Below are positions 7,372 to 15,998 of a DNA stretch of 33,708 nucleotides, piece by piece; positions within the stretch are counted from its first letter, which is position 1; each line of letters starts with the position of its first letter. Location: positions 1-33,708 of the forward strand of contig NZ_JALKFX010000096.1 of the NCBI RefSeq assembly GCF_023243045.1, read 5' to 3'. Both the position numbers and the translations under genes were made by a program. Origin of the DNA: Frankia sp. AgB32. Its GTDB lineage: Bacteria > Actinomycetota > Actinomycetes > Frankiales > Frankiaceae. Below the pieces are notes generated by a model. That model was given only the letters and a program-made list of their open reading frames with translations. It did not search any database and was not told the origin of the DNA.

Positions 7372-8772
7372 CTAGGCGTGCAGGGGAAGGTCGATGGTGG
7401 CTCTGGTCGGGCCGCCGGGCGGGCTGGTGAGGTCCAGGGAGCCGTCCACGGCGCGGACCCGCTCGACCAGGCCGGCGAGGCCACCTCGGGCGGCGCGGTC
7501 CAGCGCCGCTCCGCCTCGGCCGTCGTCGGCCACGGTCATCCGCATCCGCCCGGCCCGGCCGGTGACGGTCACCCACACCTCGTCGGCCCGGCTGTGCTTG
7601 GCCGCGTTGGTGAGCAGTTCGGCAGCGCAGAAGTAGGCGATCGTCTCGATCGCGGCGGACGGCCGGTCCGGCAGGTCGACCCGGACCTGCACCGACTGCG
7701 GGCCGCGGGCGGCGAGGCTCGTCAGCGCCGCGTCGAGGCCGGCGTCGAGGATCGGCGGGTGGATGCCGCGGGCGAGGTCGCGCAGCTCGACGAGGGCCGC
7801 CTTCACGTCGCGGTGGGCGGCATCGACCCGGGATCGGGTCTCCGCCAGGTCGACGTCCTCGCCGCCGGTGGCGAGCTGTTCGCGGACGGTGCCGAGGTTC
7901 ATCGCCATCGCGACGAGGCGGGCCTGGGCGCCGTCGTGCAGGTCCCGCTCGATGCGGCGCAGGGCGGCGGCGGAGTCGTCGACGACGGCCGCGCGGGTGA
8001 GTTCCAGTTCCCGCATCCGTGCCTTCTCCAGGGAGCGCCGCGTCGGCCCGAGCAGGCCGCGCACCAGCAGCCGGTCCAACGCCACCAGGGCTCGGACCAG
8101 GAACAGGCCGACCACGACGAGCACCACGCCGGCACCGACCGCGAGCAGCAGCCGCGGCCAGGTGTCGAGGAAGTAGTTGTCGGTGAAGGACGCGCCGCGG
8201 TGCGGGCGGCCCCGGTCGTCGTGCTCCACCGGCAACCAGCGCCGCCACACCGGGTACGTGAGGTAGCCGAGGCCGCCGATCCAGCCGGTCACCGCGGCGA
8301 CGGTCATCCCGATCGCCAGCGGGAACTTCAGCAGCAGGTAGAGGAACGTCCGCCAACCGGCCCCGTCACCCAGTCCCGAGCGGATCCACTGCCAGGCGCC
8401 GGGATGCCGCGGGCGAAACGGCGGCGGCCCGTCGACGCGCTCCCCCAGCACCCCCGCGACCAGCCCACGCTGCGCGGCACCGAGGCCACGCGCGCCGACG
8501 AGCAGACCGGCGAGCATCGGCAGACCCAGGAACGTCACCGACAGCGGCGGGCCGGCGGACAGCGAGAAGACGACGTAGACGAACCCGAGGATCGCCAGCG
8601 GCAGCGTCGCGAGCGAGTAGCCGAACTCACGGGCCGCCCGCCACCTCGGCCGGCGCGTCGAGCGGCGTGGCTCCGGCAGAACAGGGTGGCTGGGTGCACC
8701 CGGCTCCACGGGGCCGACGGAGGCCGGCCTCGCCGAGTCGGAATCCGGCGCTGGCGGAACGGTCATGGTCAT
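7372..8772 (-). CDS. Sensor histidine kinase (NarL-type, HisKA_3), orphan
   Basis: A 466-residue membrane sensor kinase. After a disordered Pro-rich start come two hydrophobic pairs, EFGYSLATLPLAILGFVYVVF and VTFLGLPMLAGLLVGARGLG. These, with a following WxxW-type segment and two more helices (FPLAIGMTVAAVTGWIGGLG; LLLAVGAGVVLVVVGLFLV), resemble the 'putative sensor' domain common in actinobacterial two-component kinases. The HisKA_3 box ERDLHDGAQARLVAMAMNLG puts the phosphorylated His at about residue 279. An HATPase domain follows, with AELLTNAAKHSRADEV (N box), VADDGRGGA (G1) and GGLAGLVERV. The start at 8772 is preferred because GAGG lies just upstream; the frame is open further (8907) but is not family-like. 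No response regulator gene is adjacent, which is unusual for this class. Confidence 0.88.
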   Translation of the reverse strand: MTMTVPPAPDSDSARPASVGPVEPGAPSHPVLPEPRRSTRRPRWRAAREFGYSLATLPLAILGFVYVVFSLSAGPPLSVTFLGLPMLAGLLVGARGLGAAQRGLVAGVLGERVDGPPPFRPRHPGAWQWIRSGLGDGAGWRTFLYLLLKFPLAIGMTVAAVTGWIGGLGYLTYPVWRRWLPVEHDDRGRPHRGASFTDNYFLDTWPRLLLAVGAGVVLVVVGLFLVRALVALDRLLVRGLLGPTRRSLEKARMRELELTRAAVVDDSAAALRRIERDLHDGAQARLVAMAMNLGTVREQLATGGEDVDLAETRSRVDAAHRDVKAALVELRDLARGIHPPILDAGLDAALTSLAARGPQSVQVRVDLPDRPSAAIETIAYFCAAELLTNAAKHSRADEVWVTVTGRAGRMRMTVADDGRGGAALDRAARGGLAGLVERVRAVDGSLDLTSPPGGPTRATIDLPLHA

Positions 8773-9031
8773 CGACGCCTCGGGGGTGCGGGTGGCTGGG
8801 ACACTCGCCGGCCCCCGGTTGCCGCCACCCGCGTGACGACCACCGGCGGCCGCCGGCTGACATCTCCCACACTGCCCGCGGCGGTGGCGGGTTCCCAGCC
8901 GGTACACCCGCGTTCGGCCTTCGGGTTATCCCAACCCCGAGCCGCCTGGCCACCCCCGCCTCACCCCCCGGCCGCGACGCTCAGCCGACGAGCGCGCCTG
9001 GGTGATCGCGGCGGTCCGCCGCCGCGGCCGG
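8773..9031. other. Intergenic region upstream of histidine kinase
   Basis: About 260 bases between the lyase stop and the kinase start. It contains Pro/Arg-type shadow frames only. No promoter, terminator or RNA could be recognised with confidence. Confidence 0.35.
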
Positions 9032-9937
9032 TCAGCCGGTCGCGGCGAGCTCGGCGATGGCGGCGTCGGCGGCGAGCAGCCGGCGGGCGTTGTCGACGTG
9101 CAGGTTCTCGATCATCCGGCCGTTGACGGTGACGACCCCGAGCCCGGCCGCCGTCGCCTCGTCCCAGGCCTTGACGATCTCGGCGGCCTCGGTGAGCTGC
9201 GCCGCGGACGGCGAGAACGCCTCGTTGCACGGCGCGACCTGGCCGGGATGGATCAGCGTCTTGCCGTCGAAGCCCAGCTCACGGCCCTGCTGGGCCTCGG
9301 CGGCGAAGCCCTCGGCATCCTTGACGTTGTTGTAGACGCCGTCGATGATCGCCTTGCCGGCGGCCCGCGCCGCGAGCAGGGCGAGACCCAGCCCGGCCAG
9401 CAGCGGCGCCCGGCCGGGAACGTGCTCGACGCGCAGTTCCTTGGCCAGGTCGTTGGTGCCCATGATCAGGACGGTGAGGCGCGGCGAGGCCTCGGCGATC
9501 TCCAGGGCGCGCAGCATCGCGATCGGCGTCTCCACCATCGCCCAGATTTTGGTGCGCTCCGGGGCACCGGCGGCGACGAGGGCCTGCTCGATCGCGTGCA
9601 CCTCCGCCGCCGAGCCGACCTTGGGCACGAGGACGGCGTCCGGTCCGGCCTTCGCCGCGGCCCGCAGGTCGTCGGCGTACCAGGCGGTGTCCTGCCCGTT
9701 CACCCGGATGATCAGCTCGCGCCGGCCGTAGCCACCATCGGCGACAGCAGCGCACACCCGGTCGCGGGCAGACTCCTTCGCGGACGGGGCGACCGCGTCC
9801 TCCAGGTCGAGGATGAGCGCGTCGGCCGCGATGCCCTTCGCCTTCTCCAGCGCCCGCTCGTTCGCGCCCGGCATGTAGAGCACCGACCGTCGCGGCCGAT
9901 AGTCCGCCGGCGTCGCCTGAGTCCCGTCGGCCGTCAC
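9032..9937 (-). CDS. HpcH/HpaI aldolase / CitE-like CoA-ester lyase
   Basis: A 301-residue TIM-barrel enzyme of the CitE/malyl-CoA lyase family. It begins RPRRSVLYMPGANERALEKA, the hallmark N terminus of this family. ALILDLEDAV follows, with Mg-binding acidic residues, then RELIIRVNG, DAVLVPKV, WAMVETPIAML (the metal-ligand Glu), LIMGTNDLAKEL and GKTLIHPGQVAPCNEAFSP. Members cleave or form C-C bonds in CoA thioesters such as malyl-CoA, beta-methylmalyl-CoA or citramalyl-CoA. At about 300 residues it fits stand-alone CitE-like/Mcl2-type enzymes, not the citrate lyase complex, since no CitD or CitF genes are nearby. The start is the GTG at 9937, with AGGAGGAG directly upstream; the frame opens earlier (10036) but the residues there are Arg-rich filler. 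Confidence 0.9.
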   Translation of the reverse strand: MTADGTQATPADYRPRRSVLYMPGANERALEKAKGIAADALILDLEDAVAPSAKESARDRVCAAVADGGYGRRELIIRVNGQDTAWYADDLRAAAKAGPDAVLVPKVGSAAEVHAIEQALVAAGAPERTKIWAMVETPIAMLRALEIAEASPRLTVLIMGTNDLAKELRVEHVPGRAPLLAGLGLALLAARAAGKAIIDGVYNNVKDAEGFAAEAQQGRELGFDGKTLIHPGQVAPCNEAFSPSAAQLTEAAEIVKAWDEATAAGLGVVTVNGRMIENLHVDNARRLLAADAAIAELAATG

Positions 9938-10262
9938 CGTTCTCCTCCTGCGCTCGCTTGCTCCCACGTCCCACTGCGACCTCAGGCTACTGTCCGGCAC
10001 GGACACGCGCCCAGATCGTCGACCGGCGCCAGCCACCGCCGATCAGAGTGCCACCCGAGGACATACCAGCCCGGTCCAGTGGCGGTCGGTCGCCCTCGAA
10101 TCTTCGTATCCTTGGGCAGGTGATGCCCAGGTGGACCCCCAGTTTCGCCGCTAGCAGTGCGACCGCAGAGCCCGGCGGTCAGGGGTCGGCCTACGACCAC
10201 CGTGCCGGTAGGTTGCCGCCGCAGGCTGCTTTAGCAGTGAGCTCAGACCAGGTTGGGGCAAG
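9938..10262. other. Divergent intergenic region at the edge of the DUF262 island
   Basis: About 325 bases between the leftward lyase gene and the rightward DUF262 operon. The lyase ribosome site (AGGAGGAG on the minus strand, near 9942-9949) and a weaker GGGGCAAG before the DUF262 start are visible. GC content starts to drop across it. No integrase, direct repeat or attachment site was recognised. Confidence 0.4.
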
Positions 10263-11432
10263 ATGAGCGACAGCATGGTGCCGGTCGAGGTGCGCGAGGA
10301 GCGGGACTCGTTCGGTCTCGGCACCGGTGTAGAGGCCGAGGAGGTGCAGGATGCCGACCAGATTCGACGGCCGTTCGATCCGGACAGAATTGAAGTACAG
10401 ACCCGAAACCCGACGGTCGACCTGCTTCTGTCCCGAATACGAACCGGTCGAATCGACCTGCAACCAGATTTTCAGCGGCGACGAGGGATCTGGACCGATG
10501 AACGCCAGAGCCGCCTCGTCGAATCACTTCTCCTCCGCATTCCTCTGCCCACCCTGTATGCTGCAGAGGCAGATGACGAGCAGTGGGTGATTGTCGATGG
10601 GATACAGCGCCTCACCACGATCTCGCGTTTCATCGAACCCGGCGCGATAGGCGCGGAACGCCTCATACTCAGGGGCCTCGAATACCTGGGTAAATCGTAC
10701 GATGGCGCCTCGTTCGATGAGCTTCCAGGTCGACTACAAACTCGCCTGCGAGAGACCGAACTTGTTGTTCACCTCATTCGCCTCGGAACGCCAGAAGAAG
10801 TTAAGTTCAACATATTCGCCCGCATCAATACCGGCGGCCTTCCCCTCTCCACCCAGGAGCTTCGCCATGCTCTCATCAAGGGTGCCGCGAGGAAAATTCT
10901 CAAGGAATGGGCCGCGACGGATGAGTTCACGTCGGCGACAGGCGGAAGCGTACGCACCGAACGCATGGCAGACCGTGAAATGGTGCTGCGATTCATCGCT
11001 TTCAGGTTGACAAACCCCGCCGACTACTCCTCCCAGGATTTCGACGATTTCCTTCGGACAGCGATGAAGCAGCTCGACAACATACCCGACCCCCAGCTGC
11101 ATACCCTCCACAACGAGTTCACCGGTTCGATGCGGGCCGCGGCGGCGATTTTTGGCCGTCACGCCTTCCGGAAACAGTATCCGCACACGAATAACAGGTT
11201 TCCCATCAACAAGGCAGTTTTCGAGGCCGTCGCCGTGAATCTGGCCCCCCTGACTGACAAACAGATCGAGACACTGACTCGGAAGGCGAGCAAAGTCAAC
11301 GCCCTGTTTGGCGAGCTGATGACGGACTTGACGTTCGAGCGAGCGGTCTCTCAGGGAACCGGGGACGTCGCGAAGGTGAGACTGCGCTTCCGCGCCGTCA
11401 ACGAGCTGTTCCACGAGGTCATCGATGATTAG
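10263..11432 (+). CDS. DUF262 domain protein (ParB/GmrS-like), defence-associated
   Basis: A 389-residue protein with an N-terminal DUF262 domain, the ParB-like nucleotide-binding fold seen in GmrSD restriction enzymes and SspE. Key features are QPDFQRRRGIW (67-77), the helix RQSRLVESLLLRIPLPTLY, and the diagnostic WVIVDGIQRLTTISRF with DGIQRL at 112-117. FARINTGGLPLSTQELRHAL follows, a segment typical of the family. The C-terminal half is helical. No DUF1524 HNH nuclease domain is visible, so it is not a complete GmrSD. DUF262 proteins hydrolyse NTPs and often sense modified DNA; here the enzyme half may be supplied by the next genes. GC content is clearly lower than the genome background. 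Its stop overlaps the ATPase start by 8 bases. Confidence 0.88.
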   Translation: MSDSMVPVEVREERDSFGLGTGVEAEEVQDADQIRRPFDPDRIEVQTRNPTVDLLLSRIRTGRIDLQPDFQRRRGIWTDERQSRLVESLLLRIPLPTLYAAEADDEQWVIVDGIQRLTTISRFIEPGAIGAERLILRGLEYLGKSYDGASFDELPGRLQTRLRETELVVHLIRLGTPEEVKFNIFARINTGGLPLSTQELRHALIKGAARKILKEWAATDEFTSATGGSVRTERMADREMVLRFIAFRLTNPADYSSQDFDDFLRTAMKQLDNIPDPQLHTLHNEFTGSMRAAAAIFGRHAFRKQYPHTNNRFPINKAVFEAVAVNLAPLTDKQIETLTRKASKVNALFGELMTDLTFERAVSQGTGDVAKVRLRFRAVNELFHEVIDD

Positions 11433-12534
11433 TCGCATCCGTCTCGGCAACTTCAAGGCATTCGCTCGACTGGACATCGGTATGGCGCCACTTACCCTCC
11501 TGTCGGGCATCAACGCAACCGGAAAAAGTACAGTGCTACAGGCACTGGCGATCCTTCGACAGTCGTTCGACGCGGGAATTCTGCCGGAGGAGGGACTTCT
11601 CCTGAACGGCGAACTCGTCTCCCTGGGCACCGGCAAGGATCTGCTGCACGAGGACTACGACGAGGATGAGCAGCCAGCAATATCCATTCATCTGACGGAC
11701 AACGACGAACAGTATCTCTGGGCCGTTGGATACAGCCGCGAGGACGATCTGCTTCAAGCTCATTCCAGGCCAACGTCTCCGCTCGCCGCGCTTGCCCTCT
11801 TCCAGCCTGGGTTCCAGTATCTTCGGGCTGACCGCGCGGTTCCCGCCGTTACCTATCCGAAATCCTACGAGGCGGCCATCAGACGAGGCTTTCTGGGTGT
11901 GACCGGTGAGCACACGGTCAACTATCTCCGTTCGCACCAGGACGACCGCCTGCCGGACACTGCGCCTCGCCACGACCGAGCCGCATCGTCGACCTTGCTC
12001 GATCAGGTCACGGCCTGGATGCAAGAGCTGTGCCCCGGCGTGAACCTCCAGGTGAATGACCTGGAGGGCACGGACCTCGTGCAGCTGGACTATGGCTTCT
12101 TCGGCACTGCCGGCCTCAGGGCCTCGAACCGGTACCGTCCCACGAACGTGGGATTCGGTCTCACATATGTGCTACCCGTTGTGGTCTCCTGCCTCACAGC
12201 CGCACCCAATACAGTCATGCTAATTGAGAATCCGGAGGCGCATCTCCATCCGCACGGACAGACGCTCATGGGAAAACTCGCGAGCCGTACCGCCGCTGGC
12301 GGCGCCCAGGTCATCATGGAGACTCACAGTGACCATGTTCTGAACGGGCTTCGCATATCCGTCAAAGATGGCGTCCTGCAGCCGACCGAGGTGGCCCTGC
12401 ACTACTTCCATCGAACAGCCACGGGTTCAATCTCATCGACCAGACCCATGATTGGCCCCGACGGCATGCTGTCGGACTGGCCGAGCGGGTTCTTCGACGA
12501 GTGGGACCGCACCCTAGATAATCTACTCTCATAG
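11425..12534 (+). CDS. OLD/SMC-like AAA ATPase with DUF3696-like C terminus
   Basis: A 369-residue ABC-type ATPase of the AAA_15/AAA_21 group found in many anti-phage systems. It starts MISRIRLGNFKAFARLDIGM, then has Walker A GINATGKS (28-35). A split middle region contains FQYLRADRAVPAVTYPKS, RYRPTNVGFGLTYVLPVVVS stands in the signature position, Walker B is VMLIENPEAHLHPHGQ with Glu268, and the H-loop-like METHSDHVLNGLR has His301. The C-terminal FFDEWDRTLDNLL is the typical ending of DUF3696 proteins. There is no Toprim domain, so it is not a full OLD nuclease. The ATG lies inside the end of the DUF262 gene with GAGG six bases upstream, implying coupled translation. It probably acts as the ATP-driven sensor of the module. 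Confidence 0.88.
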   Translation: MISRIRLGNFKAFARLDIGMAPLTLLSGINATGKSTVLQALAILRQSFDAGILPEEGLLLNGELVSLGTGKDLLHEDYDEDEQPAISIHLTDNDEQYLWAVGYSREDDLLQAHSRPTSPLAALALFQPGFQYLRADRAVPAVTYPKSYEAAIRRGFLGVTGEHTVNYLRSHQDDRLPDTAPRHDRAASSTLLDQVTAWMQELCPGVNLQVNDLEGTDLVQLDYGFFGTAGLRASNRYRPTNVGFGLTYVLPVVVSCLTAAPNTVMLIENPEAHLHPHGQTLMGKLASRTAAGGAQVIMETHSDHVLNGLRISVKDGVLQPTEVALHYFHRTATGSISSTRPMIGPDGMLSDWPSGFFDEWDRTLDNLLS

Positions 12535-12539
12535 GCGCC

Positions 12540-13481
12540 ATGACAATCTTGTTATTTCTAAACGAACTCTCACACACCAATGTCGATGGTGCACCCAATC
12601 TCGACCAGGAAGAGGCGAATTTACTTTTCAACAATCTCGTCAGGGTTATTGTCAACATCCGTAGCCGCCGATCCGACGTCGCGCTCGTCTCCGCTAAGCC
12701 GTTGCGCGATATACACTTCGGCGATATCTTCGTGTTCGCCCGCTGGGCTGCAGACAAGAGGAACAGGGACCATTTTCGTCTGCTCCGCGCGGTACAGAAC
12801 AGGGCGCCGTTCCGGGACGTTGGCCCGATCAGCGATGATGGTCTTATCGCCTATCTGGTCGACGGCGTGGAGGCACATGGCCTGGGATACGCACATGCGT
12901 TGGACGGTCTCGCACTGAGCCTTAACACTTCCGACCGCTGGGACTCCGCGGAGATTAACATCGAGCGGCAGGAGATCGTGGAAGGTCACAGCAGCAGACT
13001 CGAACAGATTTCGTCATTTACGGTCGTACGTCACGCAGCACGAATTACCCACGTCACCGTTCACGACGCATGGCTTTCGACGGCCGGTCTCCAGCGGATT
13101 CGGACAGCCGGACAGCTGTGGGAGGCAAGAGCCGATGCCTTTCCGGACCTTCTCTTCCTGCCGCGCGTGGCGTCCGACCTTCCATTGCTGACCCCCCCGC
13201 AACTGAAGCAGGTTGTCGATCGTCTTGTGGAATTAGGCCAGGCGGTCAGGAGCTGGCGCCCGACGAACACGCCGCTGCCGGAGTGGAGGTCGAAGGTCAC
13301 ACCAGAAGCAGAGCAGCGAAGGCTGCTGTGTACATTCGAGGACCTCGACGGGGAGAGGCGTACCTTCGATCTTCATGCCAGATTCACGCCCGGCGCGGGA
13401 AGGATCCATTTCCGAGTAGACCACACTAAGCAATCCTTGATAGTGGCTTATATCGGGCGAAAGATCGAACATCGACTTTGA
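12540..13481 (+). CDS. Unknown third protein of DUF262/DUF3696 operon
   Basis: A 313-residue protein, five bases after the ATPase stop and clearly in the same operon. I recognise no domain. The N-terminal part (to about 120) is mixed helix/strand with LLFNNLVRVIVNIRSRR and FGDIFVFARWAADKRNRD. The middle is amphipathic, with WDSAEINIERQEIVEG and ITHVTVHDAWLSTAG. The last 50 residues, with FDLHARFTPGAGRIHFRVD then SLIVAYIGRKI, resemble the beta-sheet ending of RelE/HigB-like toxins or related small nuclease folds; this is only a pattern impression. GC is low, and three TTA leucine codons occur (12552, 12621, 13233), rare in high-GC actinobacteria. By position it is the candidate effector of the module. 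It ends 8 bases before the convergent cydB stop. Confidence 0.8.
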   Translation: MTILLFLNELSHTNVDGAPNLDQEEANLLFNNLVRVIVNIRSRRSDVALVSAKPLRDIHFGDIFVFARWAADKRNRDHFRLLRAVQNRAPFRDVGPISDDGLIAYLVDGVEAHGLGYAHALDGLALSLNTSDRWDSAEINIERQEIVEGHSSRLEQISSFTVVRHAARITHVTVHDAWLSTAGLQRIRTAGQLWEARADAFPDLLFLPRVASDLPLLTPPQLKQVVDRLVELGQAVRSWRPTNTPLPEWRSKVTPEAEQRRLLCTFEDLDGERRTFDLHARFTPGAGRIHFRVDHTKQSLIVAYIGRKIEHRL

Positions 13482-13488
13482 TCGCTTA

Positions 13489-14484
13489 TCAGTCTGTCGA
13501 ATGGTCAGGGCGGGCGAAGAGGCGGAAGAGCAGGACCGTCGACGGGACGATCACGGCCATGCCGGCGGCGATCGCGATGAGCAGGGCCACCAGGTTCGGC
13601 TCGGGGGCCGCCGAGGAGGCGACCGTCGCGCGGCCGACGACGAGGTCGGGGTACTGGGCGGCGGCCCCGCCCCAGAGGACGCCGGCGACGGCGAGGCCGG
13701 CGGCGAGGCGCGCCGCGGTGAACCGGCGCCGCCAGAGCAGGACCAGGGCGGCGATCCCGCCGGCGGCCGAGGCCACGGCGAACGGGACCGAACCCTCGCC
13801 GAAACGGTGGGCGACGACCGGGGCGTGCGACCACAGCAGCGGCAGCAGCACGGCGGCGAGCGTCCCCGCGGCCAGTGCCCCGCCGAGGGCGCGGCGGCGC
13901 AGGCCGGGCACGAGATGCTCGGTCGCGGGCGACGCCGCCGCGTCCCGGCACAGATAGACGGCGGCGAGGAAGGCCGTCACCGTGACCGCGAACAGGCCGC
14001 AGACCAGGCCGAACGGGTTCGTGAACGGACGGGCCGGATCGCCTTCGGACAGATCGCCGGTGGCCAGGGCAGCGCCGGTCACCCCGAGCGCGAACGGCGT
14101 GATCGTCGACGCCACCGCGAACACGTGCCCCCAGAGATGGTCAGGGCCGGCGGCGCCGCCGCCATAGGCGCGGTAGACGTAGGCGCTGCCCCGCAGCACG
14201 ATCCCGACCAGCGCGGCGAGCAGCGGTAGCGCCAACGTCGACCCAATGACACCGAACGCCGCCGAGAACCCGCTGAACAGCGCCACCAGGACGAAGATCA
14301 GCCAAACGTGGTTGGCCTCCCAGACCGGCCCGAGCGACGCGGAGATCAGCCGCCGCTGGTCCGCGGCGTCGCGCCCACGGGCGAGCAGGTCCCACACGCC
14401 GCCACCGAAGTCGGCGCCGGCCAGCAGCGCGTACGCCGTCAGCCCGCCAACCATCACGATCAGCAGCAGGTTCGCCGCGGTCAT
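13489..14484 (-). CDS. cydB: Cytochrome bd-type ubiquinol oxidase subunit II
   Basis: A 331-residue, roughly eight- to nine-helix membrane protein. The start is diagnostic: NLLLIVMVGGLTAYALLAGADFGGGVWDLLARG. The conserved SLGPVWEANHVWLIFVLVALFSGF, ALVGIVLRGSAYVYRAY and ITPFALGVTGAALATG follow. CydB pairs with CydA to form the quinol:O2 oxidoreductase in the cell membrane, a high-affinity terminal oxidase used at low oxygen or when the aa3 branch is inhibited. The length matches the short actinobacterial/CIO form. The start overlaps the CydA stop (ATGA, 14481-14484). A longer open reading in the same frame continues upstream inside cydA but has no family match there. No cydDC exporter genes lie nearby, unlike the cydABDC layout of mycobacteria and streptomycetes. 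Confidence 0.93.
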   Translation of the reverse strand: MTAANLLLIVMVGGLTAYALLAGADFGGGVWDLLARGRDAADQRRLISASLGPVWEANHVWLIFVLVALFSGFSAAFGVIGSTLALPLLAALVGIVLRGSAYVYRAYGGGAAGPDHLWGHVFAVASTITPFALGVTGAALATGDLSEGDPARPFTNPFGLVCGLFAVTVTAFLAAVYLCRDAAASPATEHLVPGLRRRALGGALAAGTLAAVLLPLLWSHAPVVAHRFGEGSVPFAVASAAGGIAALVLLWRRRFTAARLAAGLAVAGVLWGGAAAQYPDLVVGRATVASSAAPEPNLVALLIAIAAGMAVIVPSTVLLFRLFARPDHSTD

Positions 14485-15932
14485 CGCGCACCCCCCGGCC
14501 CGACCGAGGCCGGTACCGGCGCTTCCGGCGACCGGCGACCATCGCGCGCGTCGGGGTCGGGGCCGCCGGTGGCCATGCGGCGCAGGATCAGCACCAGCGC
14601 GGTCGCGAGGCCGAGGTAGAGGGTGACGGTGCCGGCGAACGTCCAACCGATGCCGGGGCCGCCGGCGGTGACGGCGTCGGCGACGCGCATCCGGCCGTAG
14701 ACGATCCAGGGCTGGCGCCCGCCCTCGGTGACCTCCCAGCCGGCGAGCATCGCGAGCATCGAGGCCGGCCCGGTGGCCACCGCGGCCCAGAGCCACAGCC
14801 GGCCGGTCGGCAGCAGTGGGCGCTGGCCGCGCCGCCGGCGGCGGAACATGACGATCGCGACCAGTGCCGCCAGCGCGATCAGCGCCGTGCCGAGGCCGAC
14901 CATGACGGTGAACGCGGAGTGCACCAGCAGGGCGTTCGGCCGGTCGGCGGGCGGCGCGGCGTCCAGCCCGGTGATCCGGTGATCGGTGTGGAAGCCCTCC
15001 AGCAGCGACAGGAGTTTCGGCAGCTCGATGCCGTAGCGGACCGTCCCGCTCGCCTCGTCGTAGAAGCCGCCGATGCTCAGCGGCGCGCTGGACCGGGTGC
15101 GGAACAGACCCTCCATCGCGGCGAGCTTGAGCGGCTGGCGGGCGCCGACGACGCGGGCGGCCAGGTCGCCGGAGACGAGCTGCAGCGGGGCGCACGCCAA
15201 CACGACCGTGAGCCCGACCCGCAGGCCCCGGTGGTGGTAGTCGTCCCGGCGACCGCGCAGCAGGCCGACGGCGTAGATGCCCGCCACCACTCCCCCGGTG
15301 CACATCAGCGCGGCGAGCAGCATGTGCACGACCTGCACCGGCGCCGCCGGGCTGAGGAAGGGCGCCAGCGGCTCGGCGGAGACGACCTTCCCGCCCACCT
15401 CGCGGACGTGGCCGGGGACGTTCATCCACGCGTTCGCGGTGATGATGAACAGCGTCGAGAGCGTGCCGGCGATCGCGATCGGCCACAGCGTCAGCCAGTG
15501 CGCGCGCGGCGAGAGCCGCCGCCAGCCGTACAGGTACATCCCGAGGAAGATCGCCTCGGCGAAGAAGGCGAAGCCCTCGAGGGTGAACGACAGTCCGAGC
15601 ACCCCGCCGTAGCGGGCCATGAACGCCGGCCACAGCAGCCCGAACTCGAACGACAGCACCGTGCCCGACACCGCCCCCACCGCGAACAGCACGGCGAACG
15701 CCCGCGACCACTTCCGCGTCAGCGCCAGCCACACCGGGTCACCCGTCCGAATCCAGCGGCCCTCGGTGTAGAGCAGCAGCCACGGCAGGCCGACGCCGAA
15801 CACGGCGAAGCAGATGTGGAACGCCAGCGAGAACGCCGTCTGCCCCCGCGCCAGGTTGGTCGAACCCGACGCGAGCACCACGGCCCCGGCCGTCATCCGC
15901 CTGGTCCGATCGGAGGGGCCAGCTCGACCCAT
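14481..15932 (-). CDS. cydA: Cytochrome bd-type ubiquinol oxidase subunit I
   Basis: A 483-residue haem-binding subunit. The signature N terminus LARGQTAFSLAFHICFAVFGVG carries the first haem-ligand His (about residue 39 in this numbering). It is followed by SFEFGLLWPAFMARYGGVLGLSFTLEGFAFFAEAIFLGMYLYGW, NAWMNVPG, PVQVVHMLLAALMCTGG, LKLAAMEGLFRT (the conserved K-x-A-A-M-E) and the GRQPWIVYGRMR motif near the C terminus. The region between helices 6 and 7 is short, so this is the short-Q-loop type, as in CIO oxidases. The start is either ATG 15932 or ATG 15896 (MTAGAVVLASG); neither has a strong ribosome site. Two palindromic operators lie 67-102 bases upstream. The final 40 residues are a Gly/Pro/Arg-rich extension. 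Confidence 0.93.
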   Translation of the reverse strand: MGRAGPSDRTRRMTAGAVVLASGSTNLARGQTAFSLAFHICFAVFGVGLPWLLLYTEGRWIRTGDPVWLALTRKWSRAFAVLFAVGAVSGTVLSFEFGLLWPAFMARYGGVLGLSFTLEGFAFFAEAIFLGMYLYGWRRLSPRAHWLTLWPIAIAGTLSTLFIITANAWMNVPGHVREVGGKVVSAEPLAPFLSPAAPVQVVHMLLAALMCTGGVVAGIYAVGLLRGRRDDYHHRGLRVGLTVVLACAPLQLVSGDLAARVVGARQPLKLAAMEGLFRTRSSAPLSIGGFYDEASGTVRYGIELPKLLSLLEGFHTDHRITGLDAAPPADRPNALLVHSAFTVMVGLGTALIALAALVAIVMFRRRRRGQRPLLPTGRLWLWAAVATGPASMLAMLAGWEVTEGGRQPWIVYGRMRVADAVTAGGPGIGWTFAGTVTLYLGLATALVLILRRMATGGPDPDARDGRRSPEAPVPASVGPGGAR

Positions 15933-15998
15933 CGCCGGGACATCTGCGCCATCCGGACCACCTCCGCGCCATCCGCACCGGTCGCACGCGAACAGATC

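Noticed and set aside
7378-9126. A 582-codon plus-strand open frame opposite the histidine kinase
   Set aside because: It is an antisense shadow; kinase boxes are all on the minus strand.
13489-15732. A 747-codon open frame that would make a giant CydB fusion
   Set aside because: Only the last 331 codons resemble CydB. The upstream part is an Arg-rich shadow of cydA in another frame of the same strand, and cydB has its own ATG overlapping the cydA stop.
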